From the NCBI RefSeq assembly GCF_900106695.1, contig NZ_FNMZ01000005.1:186001-250000 (forward strand): a stretch of 64,000 nucleotides of DNA. The letters run 5' to 3'. Under the pieces are notes generated by a model. That model was not told the origin of the DNA, did no database searches, and was given only the letters and a program-made list of their open reading frames with translations. Of this stretch, positions 57,986 through 64,000 are shown piece after piece; positions within the stretch are counted from its first letter, which is position 1; every line of letters begins with the position of its first letter. This DNA comes from Albimonas donghaensis (GTDB lineage: Bacteria; Pseudomonadota; Alphaproteobacteria; Rhodobacterales; Rhodobacteraceae). The position numbers were made by a program, and so were the translations under genes.

Positions 57986-58642
57986 TCAGCCCCCGACCAG
58001 GCCGAGCCGCGCCAGCGCCGCGGCCAGCGGCCCATGCATCCGCCAGATCGGATCGGGCCGGGCCGCGACCGCGCAGGTCGGGGTCGGGAGCGGCTCGGCG
58101 ATCACCGGGATCCAGGCGACGAGCGCCGCGGCGGGATCGACGGCCAGGTGCTCGGGGTCCGGCCTCAGCTCCATCGCCTCGGCCAGATCGCGGGCGAGGC
58201 GGCCGTAATGCATCGACGCGCCCTGGGCGCCGTCATGCCCCCCCGCCCGGCCGATCTCCGAGGCCGGCAGGGTCCGGCCCGGCGCCGCGGCATGGGCGAC
58301 GAGCATCGCCAGCCGCCCGTCCTGCGGGTCGACCTGGTCGAGCGCATCGAGAAATTCCTCGACGGAGGCGATGTCGACGGGTTCGGCCAGCCGCCGCGCG
58401 GCGACGAACCCGGCCCGGCGCGCATCGATCCGCGCCCGCAGCGCCGCCAGCACGCCGGCGCGCTGAGCCCCCGTCTCGCAGGCCAGCGCCCGCGGCGCGC
58501 CGTTGCGCCCGGGGCGCGAGGCCTCGCCTACCCAACCCTCTCCGACCCGCGTCACCGACAGCCGCCAGCCGCGATGCGGGACCGGCAGCGCTGCGGCGGA
58601 CCGGTCAGAACGCGGGGTGGACGAAAAGATGAGCGGGACCAT
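57986..58642 (-). CDS. Unknown protein, 218 residues
   Basis: I do not recognise this gene. The product has no signal peptide or membrane segment. The N-terminal part (GWRLSVTRVGEGWVGEASRPG) looks like a beta-hairpin, and the middle has helical segments (RAGVLAALRARIDARRAGFVAARRL, EEFLDALDQVD). A DPEHLAVDPAAALVAWIPVIAEPLPTP stretch follows. The start at 58642 is supported by GGAGG eight bases upstream and by a typical codon pattern. It has its own promoter region with a perfect inverted repeat, so it is probably a regulated single gene. The gene lies between an SDR and pdxH, which gives no functional hint. Confidence 0.7.
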   Translation of the reverse strand: MVPLIFSSTPRSDRSAAALPVPHRGWRLSVTRVGEGWVGEASRPGRNGAPRALACETGAQRAGVLAALRARIDARRAGFVAARRLAEPVDIASVEEFLDALDQVDPQDGRLAMLVAHAAAPGRTLPASEIGRAGGHDGAQGASMHYGRLARDLAEAMELRPDPEHLAVDPAAALVAWIPVIAEPLPTPTCAVAARPDPIWRMHGPLAAALARLGLVGG

Positions 58643-58673
58643 GACGCGGACCTCCGAGCGACGCACTTACTAT

Positions 58674-58691
58674 TATGAACGAATATTCATA
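58674..58691. promoter_or_regulatory. Inverted-repeat operator candidate
   Basis: TATGAA (58674-58679) and TTCATA (58686-58691) are perfect inverted arms with a six-base spacer, in a strikingly AT-rich spot 32 bases upstream of the unknown gene. A -35-like TTTACA lies further up on the minus strand (about 58703-58708). Confidence 0.55.
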
Positions 58692-59121
58692 GGTGGTCGC
58701 GCCTGTAAACAACGTGTCGTTTCGGCACATTCGGTTCGGCGGAGCGAGCGGCGCGGACGCCACAGCGCCCGTCGGGACGCTCGTGAAAGCCCTGGGTCCG
58801 ACTCATGGAGCGCCCGCAACAGGGCGGCGACGAGGCGACGCGGAGGCCATTGCGCGGCGGCGCCGGCGCGGCCTTGGCAATCGGACGGTCTTGGGAGGGG
58901 CTCGGGACGCGCCTGCCCGGGCGAGGCCCGGCGACGGCCGCGCTGGGGCTCGCCCCCCTTGGCGGCGGCGCCGAGGGGGGGCGCAAAGGCCAAGGCGCCC
59001 TGAAGCCGGGACGGGCGCGCGCAGGGCGCGCCCTCCGAAACGCCGCGAAAGCCCACGCGATCAGGGGGCGCGATCAGGGCCCGACCGGATCAAGGCCCGA
59101 CCCGATCAAGGCCCGACCGGA
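58692..59121. other. Intergenic region without recognised genes
   Basis: About 430 bases between the unknown gene and pdxH contain no supported gene on either strand. A GGGCGCGC/GCGCGCCC inverted repeat at about 59013-59033 and the tandem repeat below are the only structures seen. Confidence 0.5.
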
Positions 59122-59127
59122 TCAGGG
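59071..59127. repeat. 15-16 bp tandem repeat overlapping the pdxH stop
   Basis: About 3.5 copies of GATCAAGGCCCGACCG run from 59071 to 59127, with small variations. The last partial unit includes the pdxH stop codon. Confidence 0.8.
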
Positions 59128-59784
59128 ATTGAGGCGGCGCACCGTCCAGCGAGTCGCGTCGGGGTCCTCGCGCCGCCACTGGAAACGGTCATGCAGGCGG
59201 TGGGCGCCGTCGGCCCAGAACTCGATCTCCACCGGCCGGATCCGGAACCCACCCCAGAAGGGCGGCCGCGGCGGATTGATCGGGTGGCGGGCGGCGACCC
59301 TGGCGACCTCGGCCATCAGATGCCCGCGCGAGGACAGCGGACGCGACTGCTCCGACGCCCAGGCGCCCAGGCGCGACTGCAACCCGCGCGAGCGGTAATA
59401 GGCGTCGGCCTTCTCGCCCTCCTCCTTCACCACCAGGCCGCGGGCGCGGACCTGCCGGCGCAGGGACTTCCAGTGCATGACGAATCCGGCCTTGCCGGTG
59501 GCGGACAGCTCCTCGCCCTTGGCCGAGCCGTAGTTGGTGTAGAAGACGAAGGCGCCGCCGGGGGTCTCCGCCGGGCCCTCGATGGCCTTCATCAGCACCA
59601 TGCGCACATTGGGCAGGCCCGAGGCGTCGACGGTGGCGAGCGCCATGGCGGTGGGGTCGTTGACCTCCTCCTTCGCGGCTTCGGCGAGCCATTGGGTGGC
59701 GAGCGCGAAGGGGTCGTCGCCGGCGAACTTGCCCTCGCGGGCTTCGGTCTCGTCGATCTGGAAGGGCGAGGCGAGGACGGTCAT
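59122..59784 (-). CDS. pdxH: Pyridoxamine 5'-phosphate oxidase PdxH
   Basis: PdxH is an FMN enzyme that makes pyridoxal phosphate from pyridoxine or pyridoxamine phosphate. In the 220-residue protein [43 protein letters not shown] holds the FMN-binding start, [15 protein letters not shown] and [16 protein letters not shown] follow, and the C-terminus has [17 protein letters not shown] and HDRFQWRRE. The family usually ends RLNP, as here. I choose the ATG at 59784, with AGGAG nine bases upstream; longer in-frame options are Arg-rich and unlikely. Confidence 0.95.
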   Translation of the reverse strand: MTVLASPFQIDETEAREGKFAGDDPFALATQWLAEAAKEEVNDPTAMALATVDASGLPNVRMVLMKAIEGPAETPGGAFVFYTNYGSAKGEELSATGKAGFVMHWKSLRRQVRARGLVVKEEGEKADAYYRSRGLQSRLGAWASEQSRPLSSRGHLMAEVARVAARHPINPPRPPFWGGFRIRPVEIEFWADGAHRLHDRFQWRREDPDATRWTVRRLNP

Positions 59785-60229
59785 GGCGGCGCTCCTGCGG
59801 TCGGGGACCGGGAATAGGTCGGCCTGCGGGGGGCCGGGGTCAAGGGGGATGCGCGGGACGAGGCAGGCGCGGAGGGGACGCAGGCGCCGCATCAAGGGCG
59901 CGAGAGCGGCGGCGCGGCGCCCGCGGCGCACGGCCAGGGGGGCGCCCGGCGGCGACCGTCTCCGGGGGGAGACGTGGGGCCGGGATCCGGGGGCCAGCGC
60001 CGCCGCACGGGAGGGGTCGGGGTGGGCACAGGGGGGGGCACGGGGGGGGAGCGGGGCGACGACCGCTCGCCCTCCCGCGGGGCGCGGGCATCCGCGAGGG
60101 GGCCCGCAGCGCCAGGATCGGCGGCGCGCGCCCGGCGCCCGGAGTCATTGCGGGGACCTCTCCGGCGACAGGCGCCCCGGCGCTCCAAGTCCCCGCGCGC
60201 CCGCCGTCGGTCCGACCTGCGGCGACCGC

Positions 60230-60283
60230 GCGGCGCGGGCGGCCCGAGACCTCGACGCCGGCGCCCCCGGCGAAACGCGCCGC
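60230..60283 (+). repeat. Palindromic element, copy L (composite with M)
   Basis: Arms GCGGCGCG (60230-60237) and CGCGCCGC (60276-60283), 54 bases. Its 3' arm overlaps the 5' arm of the next copy, so two elements share one arm and could form alternative hairpins. Confidence 0.5.
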
Positions 60284-60324
60284 GAGCGCTCCGGCGCAGC
60301 CGGGCGGGCGGGCCGTCGCGGCGC
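60277..60324 (+). repeat. Palindromic intergenic element, copy M
   Basis: Arms GCGCCGCG (60277-60284) and CGCGGCGC (60317-60324), 48 bases, interior AGCGCTCCGGCGCAGCC and a TCCCG flank. It lies in the 588-base gap between pdxH and the threonine-dehydratase family gene; the remainder of that gap holds only GC-rich DNA without supported genes. Confidence 0.75.
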
Positions 60325-60372
60325 TCCCGCCCCGCGCCACCCGCATCCCCGACGGGCGGAAGCGCCCCCGCG

Positions 60373-61344
60373 TCACGCCGTCGGCGTCTCCCCCGCCAGC
60401 ACCCGCGCGTATTGGGCCGCGTCGACATTGCCGCCCGACAGGATCACCCCGACCCGACGCCCGCGCATCCGCTCCCGCTCCGCCAACAGCCCGGCGAGCC
60501 CCACGGCCCCGGCGCTCTCAGCCATGTTGTGGGTGTCGGCATGGAGCGCGCGCATCGCCTCGGCCACCTCGTCCTCCGAGACCCGCACGATCCGCGCCGC
60601 CCCCTTCAGCAGCACGTCCAGCGCCTCCTCCGAGGGCGCCCGGCAGGCCACGCCGTCGGCGAAGGTCGGCGCGGTCTCGGTGCCCACCACCCGGCCCGCC
60701 TCGAAGCTCAGCGCATAGGCGGGGGCGGCCTCGGCGACCACGCCCACGATCTCCGTCTTCAGCCCCAGCAGGTCGCGCGCCGTCACCAGACCGCAGGCGC
60801 CGGACCCCATGCCGATGGGCGCGTAGACCGCGTCGAGATCCGGCTGCGCGGTGAAGAATTCCAGCGCATAGGTGGCGACCCCGCGCACCAGCAGGGGATG
60901 GAAGGGGCCGATGGCGTGCAGGCCCTCGTCGGCGGCGACGCGCATCGCCTCGGCGCGGGCGGCCTCGAAATCGTGACCGTGCTCGATGACCTCGGCGCCC
61001 CAGGCGCGGGCGGCGGCGTTCTTCTCGACCGAGTTGCCATGCGGAACCCAGACCTTGACCGGGATGCCATGGGGGCGGGCGGCGAAGGGGATCGACTGGC
61101 CGTGATTGCCCCGCGTGGCGGTGGCGATGCCGGGAGCGCCCCCCGCCCGGGCGAGATCGTCCAGGTAGACCAGCCCGCCGCGCAGCTTGAAGGCGCCGGC
61201 GGGGGTGTGGTTCTCGTGCTTGACCCAGACCTCGGCGCCGGTGCGGGCGGCCAGAAGCGGCCAGGCGAATTGCGGGGTCGGGGGGACGCGGCGGCCCACC
61301 AGTTCGGCGGCGTCGCGGAGCTGGTCCAGGGTGAACAGGGTCAT
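60373..61344 (-). CDS. Threonine dehydratase family PLP enzyme
   Basis: This 323-residue type II PLP enzyme resembles threonine/serine dehydratases and ectoine-pathway EutB proteins. The PLP lysine is in TPAGAFKLRGG (Lys53), the substrate loop in TRGNHGQSIPFAA, the phosphate-binding glycine loop in PIGMGSGACG (about 175-184), and a Ser/Gly near the end in VILSGGNVD. It has no C-terminal ACT domain, so it is of the catabolic, unregulated length. The ATG at 61344 has GGAG upstream. It is divergent from fabI across a 503-base gap. Substrate is not certain. Confidence 0.87.
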   Translation of the reverse strand: MTLFTLDQLRDAAELVGRRVPPTPQFAWPLLAARTGAEVWVKHENHTPAGAFKLRGGLVYLDDLARAGGAPGIATATRGNHGQSIPFAARPHGIPVKVWVPHGNSVEKNAAARAWGAEVIEHGHDFEAARAEAMRVAADEGLHAIGPFHPLLVRGVATYALEFFTAQPDLDAVYAPIGMGSGACGLVTARDLLGLKTEIVGVVAEAAPAYALSFEAGRVVGTETAPTFADGVACRAPSEEALDVLLKGAARIVRVSEDEVAEAMRALHADTHNMAESAGAVGLAGLLAERERMRGRRVGVILSGGNVDAAQYARVLAGETPTA

Positions 61345-61847
61345 GCGGGGGCTCCGGTGGCTGCATCGGCGCGGGGAAGCGGGGCCGCAGCGGGCCCGGC
61401 GCGCCCCGAACCTAGCGGCGGCGCCCTCGACGCGCCAGCGCCGCGGGGGAGGAAGGAGGGGACGGGACGGTCGCCTTGCGCGCGGCCGGCGCCCCGATCC
61501 TCCGCCGCCCCTCCTTCCGCCGGCCGCCGACCGCCGAGACAGGCGCCCCCGCGCCCCAGCGCCCGCTCCCCGCGCCCGGCGCTCGATGCGGAGAGACGGC
61601 CCCCCCGGGCGATCCCCTGGCGACGCCGCGCGGGCGGACGCGCGCCGCCGGCGCCCGGCCGACGCGCGGCTCCCGCCCTGCCCCCCACCCGACCGGCCCC
61701 GATTCCGGTCCGTCCGGCACCTTCCGCCCTCCGGCCTCGCCGCGCCGCGCTGCGACGCATCCTTGATGCCGGCCCGCGGATGTCATAGACGAGCCCTCAT
61801 GCGGAAGGGCCCCGTCGCGGGCCGTGAAACGGGCGGGAGACAACGAT
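61345..61847. other. Divergent region before fabI
   Basis: No gene is supported in this 503-base gap between the dehydratase gene and fabI. It contains one palindromic element; no clear promoter hexamers were found near fabI. Confidence 0.5.
61625..61670 (+). repeat. Palindromic intergenic element, copy N
   Basis: Arms GCCGCGCG (61625-61632) and CGCGCGGC (61663-61670), 46 bases, a further compensated arm type; CGGCCGA before the 3' arm and TCCCG after it match copies A-C. Confidence 0.65.
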
Positions 61848-62675
61848 ATGGGCGGTCTGATGCAGGGCAAGCGCGGCCTGATCATGGGCGTGGCCAACGA
61901 CAAGTCGCTCGCCTGGGGGATCTCCAGGGCCTGCGCCGACCAGGGGGCCGAGCTCGCGTTCTCCTACCAGGGCGAGGCGCTGGCCAAGCGCGTGCGGCCG
62001 CTGGCTGAAAGCGTCGGCTCCGACATGGTGCTGCCCTGCGACGTGACCGACCCGGCCTCGATCGACGCCACCTTCGCCGAGATCGAGGCGAAGTGGGGCA
62101 AGCTGGATTTCCTCGTCCACGCCATCGGCTTCTCCGACAAGTCGGAGCTGCGCGGCCGCTATGTCGACACCAGCCCCGAGAACTTCAAGCTGACCATGGA
62201 CGTCTCGGTCTATTCCTTCACCGCCGTCGCGCAGCGGGCGGAGAAGCTGATGACCGACGGCGGCTCCATGCTGACGCTCACCTATTACGGGGCCGAGCGG
62301 GTGATGCCGCATTACAACGTCATGGGCGTCGCCAAGGCGGCGCTGGAGGCGTCGGTGCGCTACATGGCCATGGATCTCGGGCCGCGGAACATCCGGGTCA
62401 ACGCGATCTCCGCCGGGCCGATCAAGACGCTGGCCGCCTCGGGGATCGGCGATTTCCGCTATATCCTGAAGTGGAACGAGCTGAACTCGCCCCTGCGCCG
62501 CAACGTGACCATCGACGACGTGGGCAAGTCGGGCCTGTATCTGCTGTCCGATCTCGGCTCCGGCGTGACCGGCGAGACCCACCATGTGGACGCCGGGTAT
62601 CATGTGGTCGGCATGAAGGCCGAGGACGCGCCGGATATCGACGTGACCGTGGGCCGGAAGCCGTCCGCGGAGTAA
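61848..62675 (+). CDS. fabI: Enoyl-[acyl-carrier-protein] reductase FabI
   Basis: FabI performs the last reduction in each cycle of fatty acid elongation with NADH. The 275-residue protein has the atypical SDR motif GLIMGVANDKSLAWGI, the pair Tyr146/Tyr156 and Lys163 in TLTYYGAERVMPHYNVMGVAK, which coincides with E. coli numbering, and the end DVTVGRKPSAE. I place the start at the ATG at 61848, with GGGAGA eight bases upstream; an in-frame ATG at 61824 would add eight residues. It ends before a strong terminator. Confidence 0.95.
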   Translation: MGGLMQGKRGLIMGVANDKSLAWGISRACADQGAELAFSYQGEALAKRVRPLAESVGSDMVLPCDVTDPASIDATFAEIEAKWGKLDFLVHAIGFSDKSELRGRYVDTSPENFKLTMDVSVYSFTAVAQRAEKLMTDGGSMLTLTYYGAERVMPHYNVMGVAKAALEASVRYMAMDLGPRNIRVNAISAGPIKTLAASGIGDFRYILKWNELNSPLRRNVTIDDVGKSGLYLLSDLGSGVTGETHHVDAGYHVVGMKAEDAPDIDVTVGRKPSAE

Positions 62676-62749
62676 ACCGCCGCCTTCGGATCGGCCGCGG
62701 TCACGAGGGCGCTTCGCCAGGACCCCAGGTTTCCGGCCGCAGCCGTCAG

Positions 62750-62771
62750 CGCCGCCTTCGGGCGGCGTTTT
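62750..62771 (+). terminator. Intrinsic terminator of fabI with TTCG loop
   Basis: CGCCGCC, TTCG, GGCGGCG, followed by TTTT: a perfect 7-bp stem with a stable tetraloop. It lies 74 bases after fabI. Further on, 62781-62825 may be a degraded palindromic element (CCGCGCGCC / GGCGCGGCGG). Confidence 0.9.
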
Positions 62772-62972
62772 CCGTGGGGCCCGCGCGCCGGGCGCCAGCG
62801 CGGCGGGGCGGAGACGGCGCGGCGGGCGCATCAGCGGGCCGCGAGCGACGGCTCGGACGGCTCGCCCCCCCGCGAGGCCTCCCCCAACCGCAGCCGGAAC
62901 CGCTCTGCGCGCTTGAGCGCCGCCCCCGGCTTCGCTAGGAACGCGCATTCCCCGGCGCAGGAGATCCGCAGC

Positions 62973-63485
62973 ATGAGCCCCACCGACAGCCGTCTTCCCC
63001 ACGAAAAGGGGTTCCATGTGAGCTGGGACCAGATCCACCGCGACAGCCGGGCGCTGGCCTGGCGGCTGGATCACCAGGGCCCCGGCGAGGGCGGGGCCTG
63101 GCGCGCCGTCGTCGCCATCACCCGCGGCGGCATGGTGCCGGCCTGCATCGTGGCGCGCGAGCTGGACCTGCGGGTCGTCGACACGATCTCGGTCAAGTCC
63201 TACGATAACCAATCCCAGACCTCGGCCCAGGTGATCAAGTCGCCGGACGCCGAGCTTATGGGCGACGGTTCGGGCATTCTCGTGGTCGATGACCTGGTGG
63301 ATTCCGGCAAGACGCTGGAGCTGGTGCGCAACCTCTACCCCAAGGCGCATTTCGCCACCGTCTACGCCAAGCCCAAGGGTCGGCCGATGGTGGACACCTT
63401 CATCACCGAGGTCAGCCAGGACACCTGGATCTTCTTCCCCTGGGACATGGCGCTGCAATATGTGGCGCCCTATCGCGGGGTCTGA
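62973..63485 (+). CDS. gpt: Xanthine phosphoribosyltransferase Gpt
   Basis: Gpt salvages xanthine and guanine by joining them to PRPP. The 170-residue protein is close in length to other alphaproteobacterial Gpt enzymes. It starts [32 protein letters not shown], has [20 protein letters not shown] for the base-side loop, and the PRPP-binding motif [14 protein letters not shown]. The C-terminus [20 protein letters not shown] is also conserved. The ATG at 62973 has AGGAG nine bases upstream; earlier in-frame codons are excluded by this. It is separate from fabI by the terminator. Confidence 0.94.
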   Translation: MSPTDSRLPHEKGFHVSWDQIHRDSRALAWRLDHQGPGEGGAWRAVVAITRGGMVPACIVARELDLRVVDTISVKSYDNQSQTSAQVIKSPDAELMGDGSGILVVDDLVDSGKTLELVRNLYPKAHFATVYAKPKGRPMVDTFITEVSQDTWIFFPWDMALQYVAPYRGV

Positions 63486-64000
63486 TTCCGCCAGCCCTCA
63501 GGGTCAGGGCATGGGGGCCGGGCATGGAGGCGACCATGGCGGCGGGGCGCGCGACGCGCTTCGCCCCGCCCCCGTCCCGGCCCATTCCGCGGGGGCCGAC
63601 AGGACCGCGAGGCGAGTCCGCGCGCGGCCCGGGTCGGGACAGCGATCCCAACGGGCTGCGGTATTGAATGGTGGGTGACAGGCGCGCGTCTCAGGGTCGA
63701 AATGGGTGCGCGAGGGCGGGGTGCGGGCTCGGAGCCCGTGCCGGGATGCGACGCCGATGCCCCAGCAGCGACGCCGCATCCCGCCCGTATTCCCTTCATC
63801 GACCGAGGGGCGCCCTGTACTCGCTGGCGTCCGCACCCCGGTCCGAACGGGGGAAACGGCGGCCCCGCGAGCTTCCCCATCGCCCGCGGGACCTAAGCCA
63901 TGAAACCAGCTGCACCGCCTTGCCGCCGCGGTGGAGTAAGGTCCTCATGGCGTCCGGTGATGACGAAAGGGTCGGAAAGCCTGCGCTCTCTAACCTGATC
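63486..64000. other. Unassigned right end of the window
   Basis: No gene could be supported in the last 515 bases. Base composition becomes less extreme after about 63640. Short open frames exist on both strands but none shows codon bias, a ribosome site or a known motif. Hairpins CGGGCTC/GAGCCCG (63724-63738) and the one below are visible. It may be the edge of a structured RNA or of a feature continuing past the window. Confidence 0.4.
63743..63782. other. Stem-loop of unknown role
   Basis: GGGATGCG (63743-63750) pairs perfectly with CGCATCCC (63775-63782) and the interior has repeated GACGCCG-like strings. It is not next to a stop codon of a recognised gene. Confidence 0.45.

Noticed and set aside
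63900-63998. A 31-codon peptide beginning MKPAAPPCRRGG at the right end
   Set aside because: No ribosome site, no codon bias and no recognisable family; a chance frame is more likely.
2-64000. Insertion sequences, integrases or phage genes
   Set aside because: No transposase, integrase, resolvase or phage structural motifs were found in the frames read on either strand.

Overview
The window is a very GC-rich stretch (well above 70% by eye) of an alphaproteobacterial chromosome. The gene content (CbiX/CbiG-CobJ/CobH/CobL cobalamin cluster, HmuSTUV heme uptake, PotABCD-type transport, purU, pdxH, fabI, gpt) and protein style point to a high-GC member of the Rhodobacterales or a close relative; this is an inference from family resemblance, not a database result. 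No rRNA, tRNA, CRISPR array, prophage or insertion sequence was recognised. Many genes overlap the next one by four bases (ATGA or GTGA), so operons are easy to trace. Several genes seem to use GTG or TTG starts with good Shine-Dalgarno sites.

Layout. 0-10 kb: cobalamin (corrin ring) genes. A 5'-truncated cobB on the plus strand converges on a minus-strand series cbiX > RNaseH-like/cobH fusion > cobL > cobI > cbiG-cobJ fusion > cobM. 10-20 kb: selO, a small secreted protein, a CoA hydrolase/transferase, a HisD-family dehydrogenase, purU, an SDR oxidoreductase and an arsR-acr3 arsenite operon. 20-30 kb: a minus-strand surface-polysaccharide block (two very large multidomain glycosyltransferases, an unknown protein, a polysaccharide pyruvyl transferase) and an acyl-CoA ligase. 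30-41 kb: a complete heme/iron module with hmuSTUV, a convergent TonB-dependent receptor, a secreted HasA-like protein carrying RTX repeats, and exbB-exbD-exbD-tonB. 41-48 kb: an RND efflux operon (adaptor, pump, outer-membrane lipoprotein) with a divergent TetR regulator. 48-57 kb: ilvD, a polyamine-type ABC transporter operon ending in a phosphodiester-glycosidase-like gene, and a divergent LysR regulator. 57-64 kb: an SDR, an unknown gene, pdxH, a threonine-dehydratase family gene, fabI, gpt, and an unassigned structured right end.

How the parts work together. The heme module reads as one system: a secreted hemophore-like protein could collect heme, the receptor imports it with energy from TonB-ExbB-ExbD, HmuT/HmuU/HmuV move it into the cytoplasm and HmuS handles it there. 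The cobalamin cluster mixes enzymes of the early-cobalt route (CbiX, CbiG) with enzymes conventionally given aerobic-route names.

The most unusual non-genic signal is a family of 46-49 base palindromic elements in the intergenic gaps of 2-18 kb and 56-62 kb. Their terminal 8-base arms differ between copies (GCGGCGCG/CGCGCCGC, GCGCCGCG/CGCGGCGC, GCGGCGCC/GGCGCCGC, GCCGCGCG/CGCGCGGC) but remain exactly complementary within each copy, which is what a conserved hairpin would leave. The other main candidate is the HasA-RTX protein.
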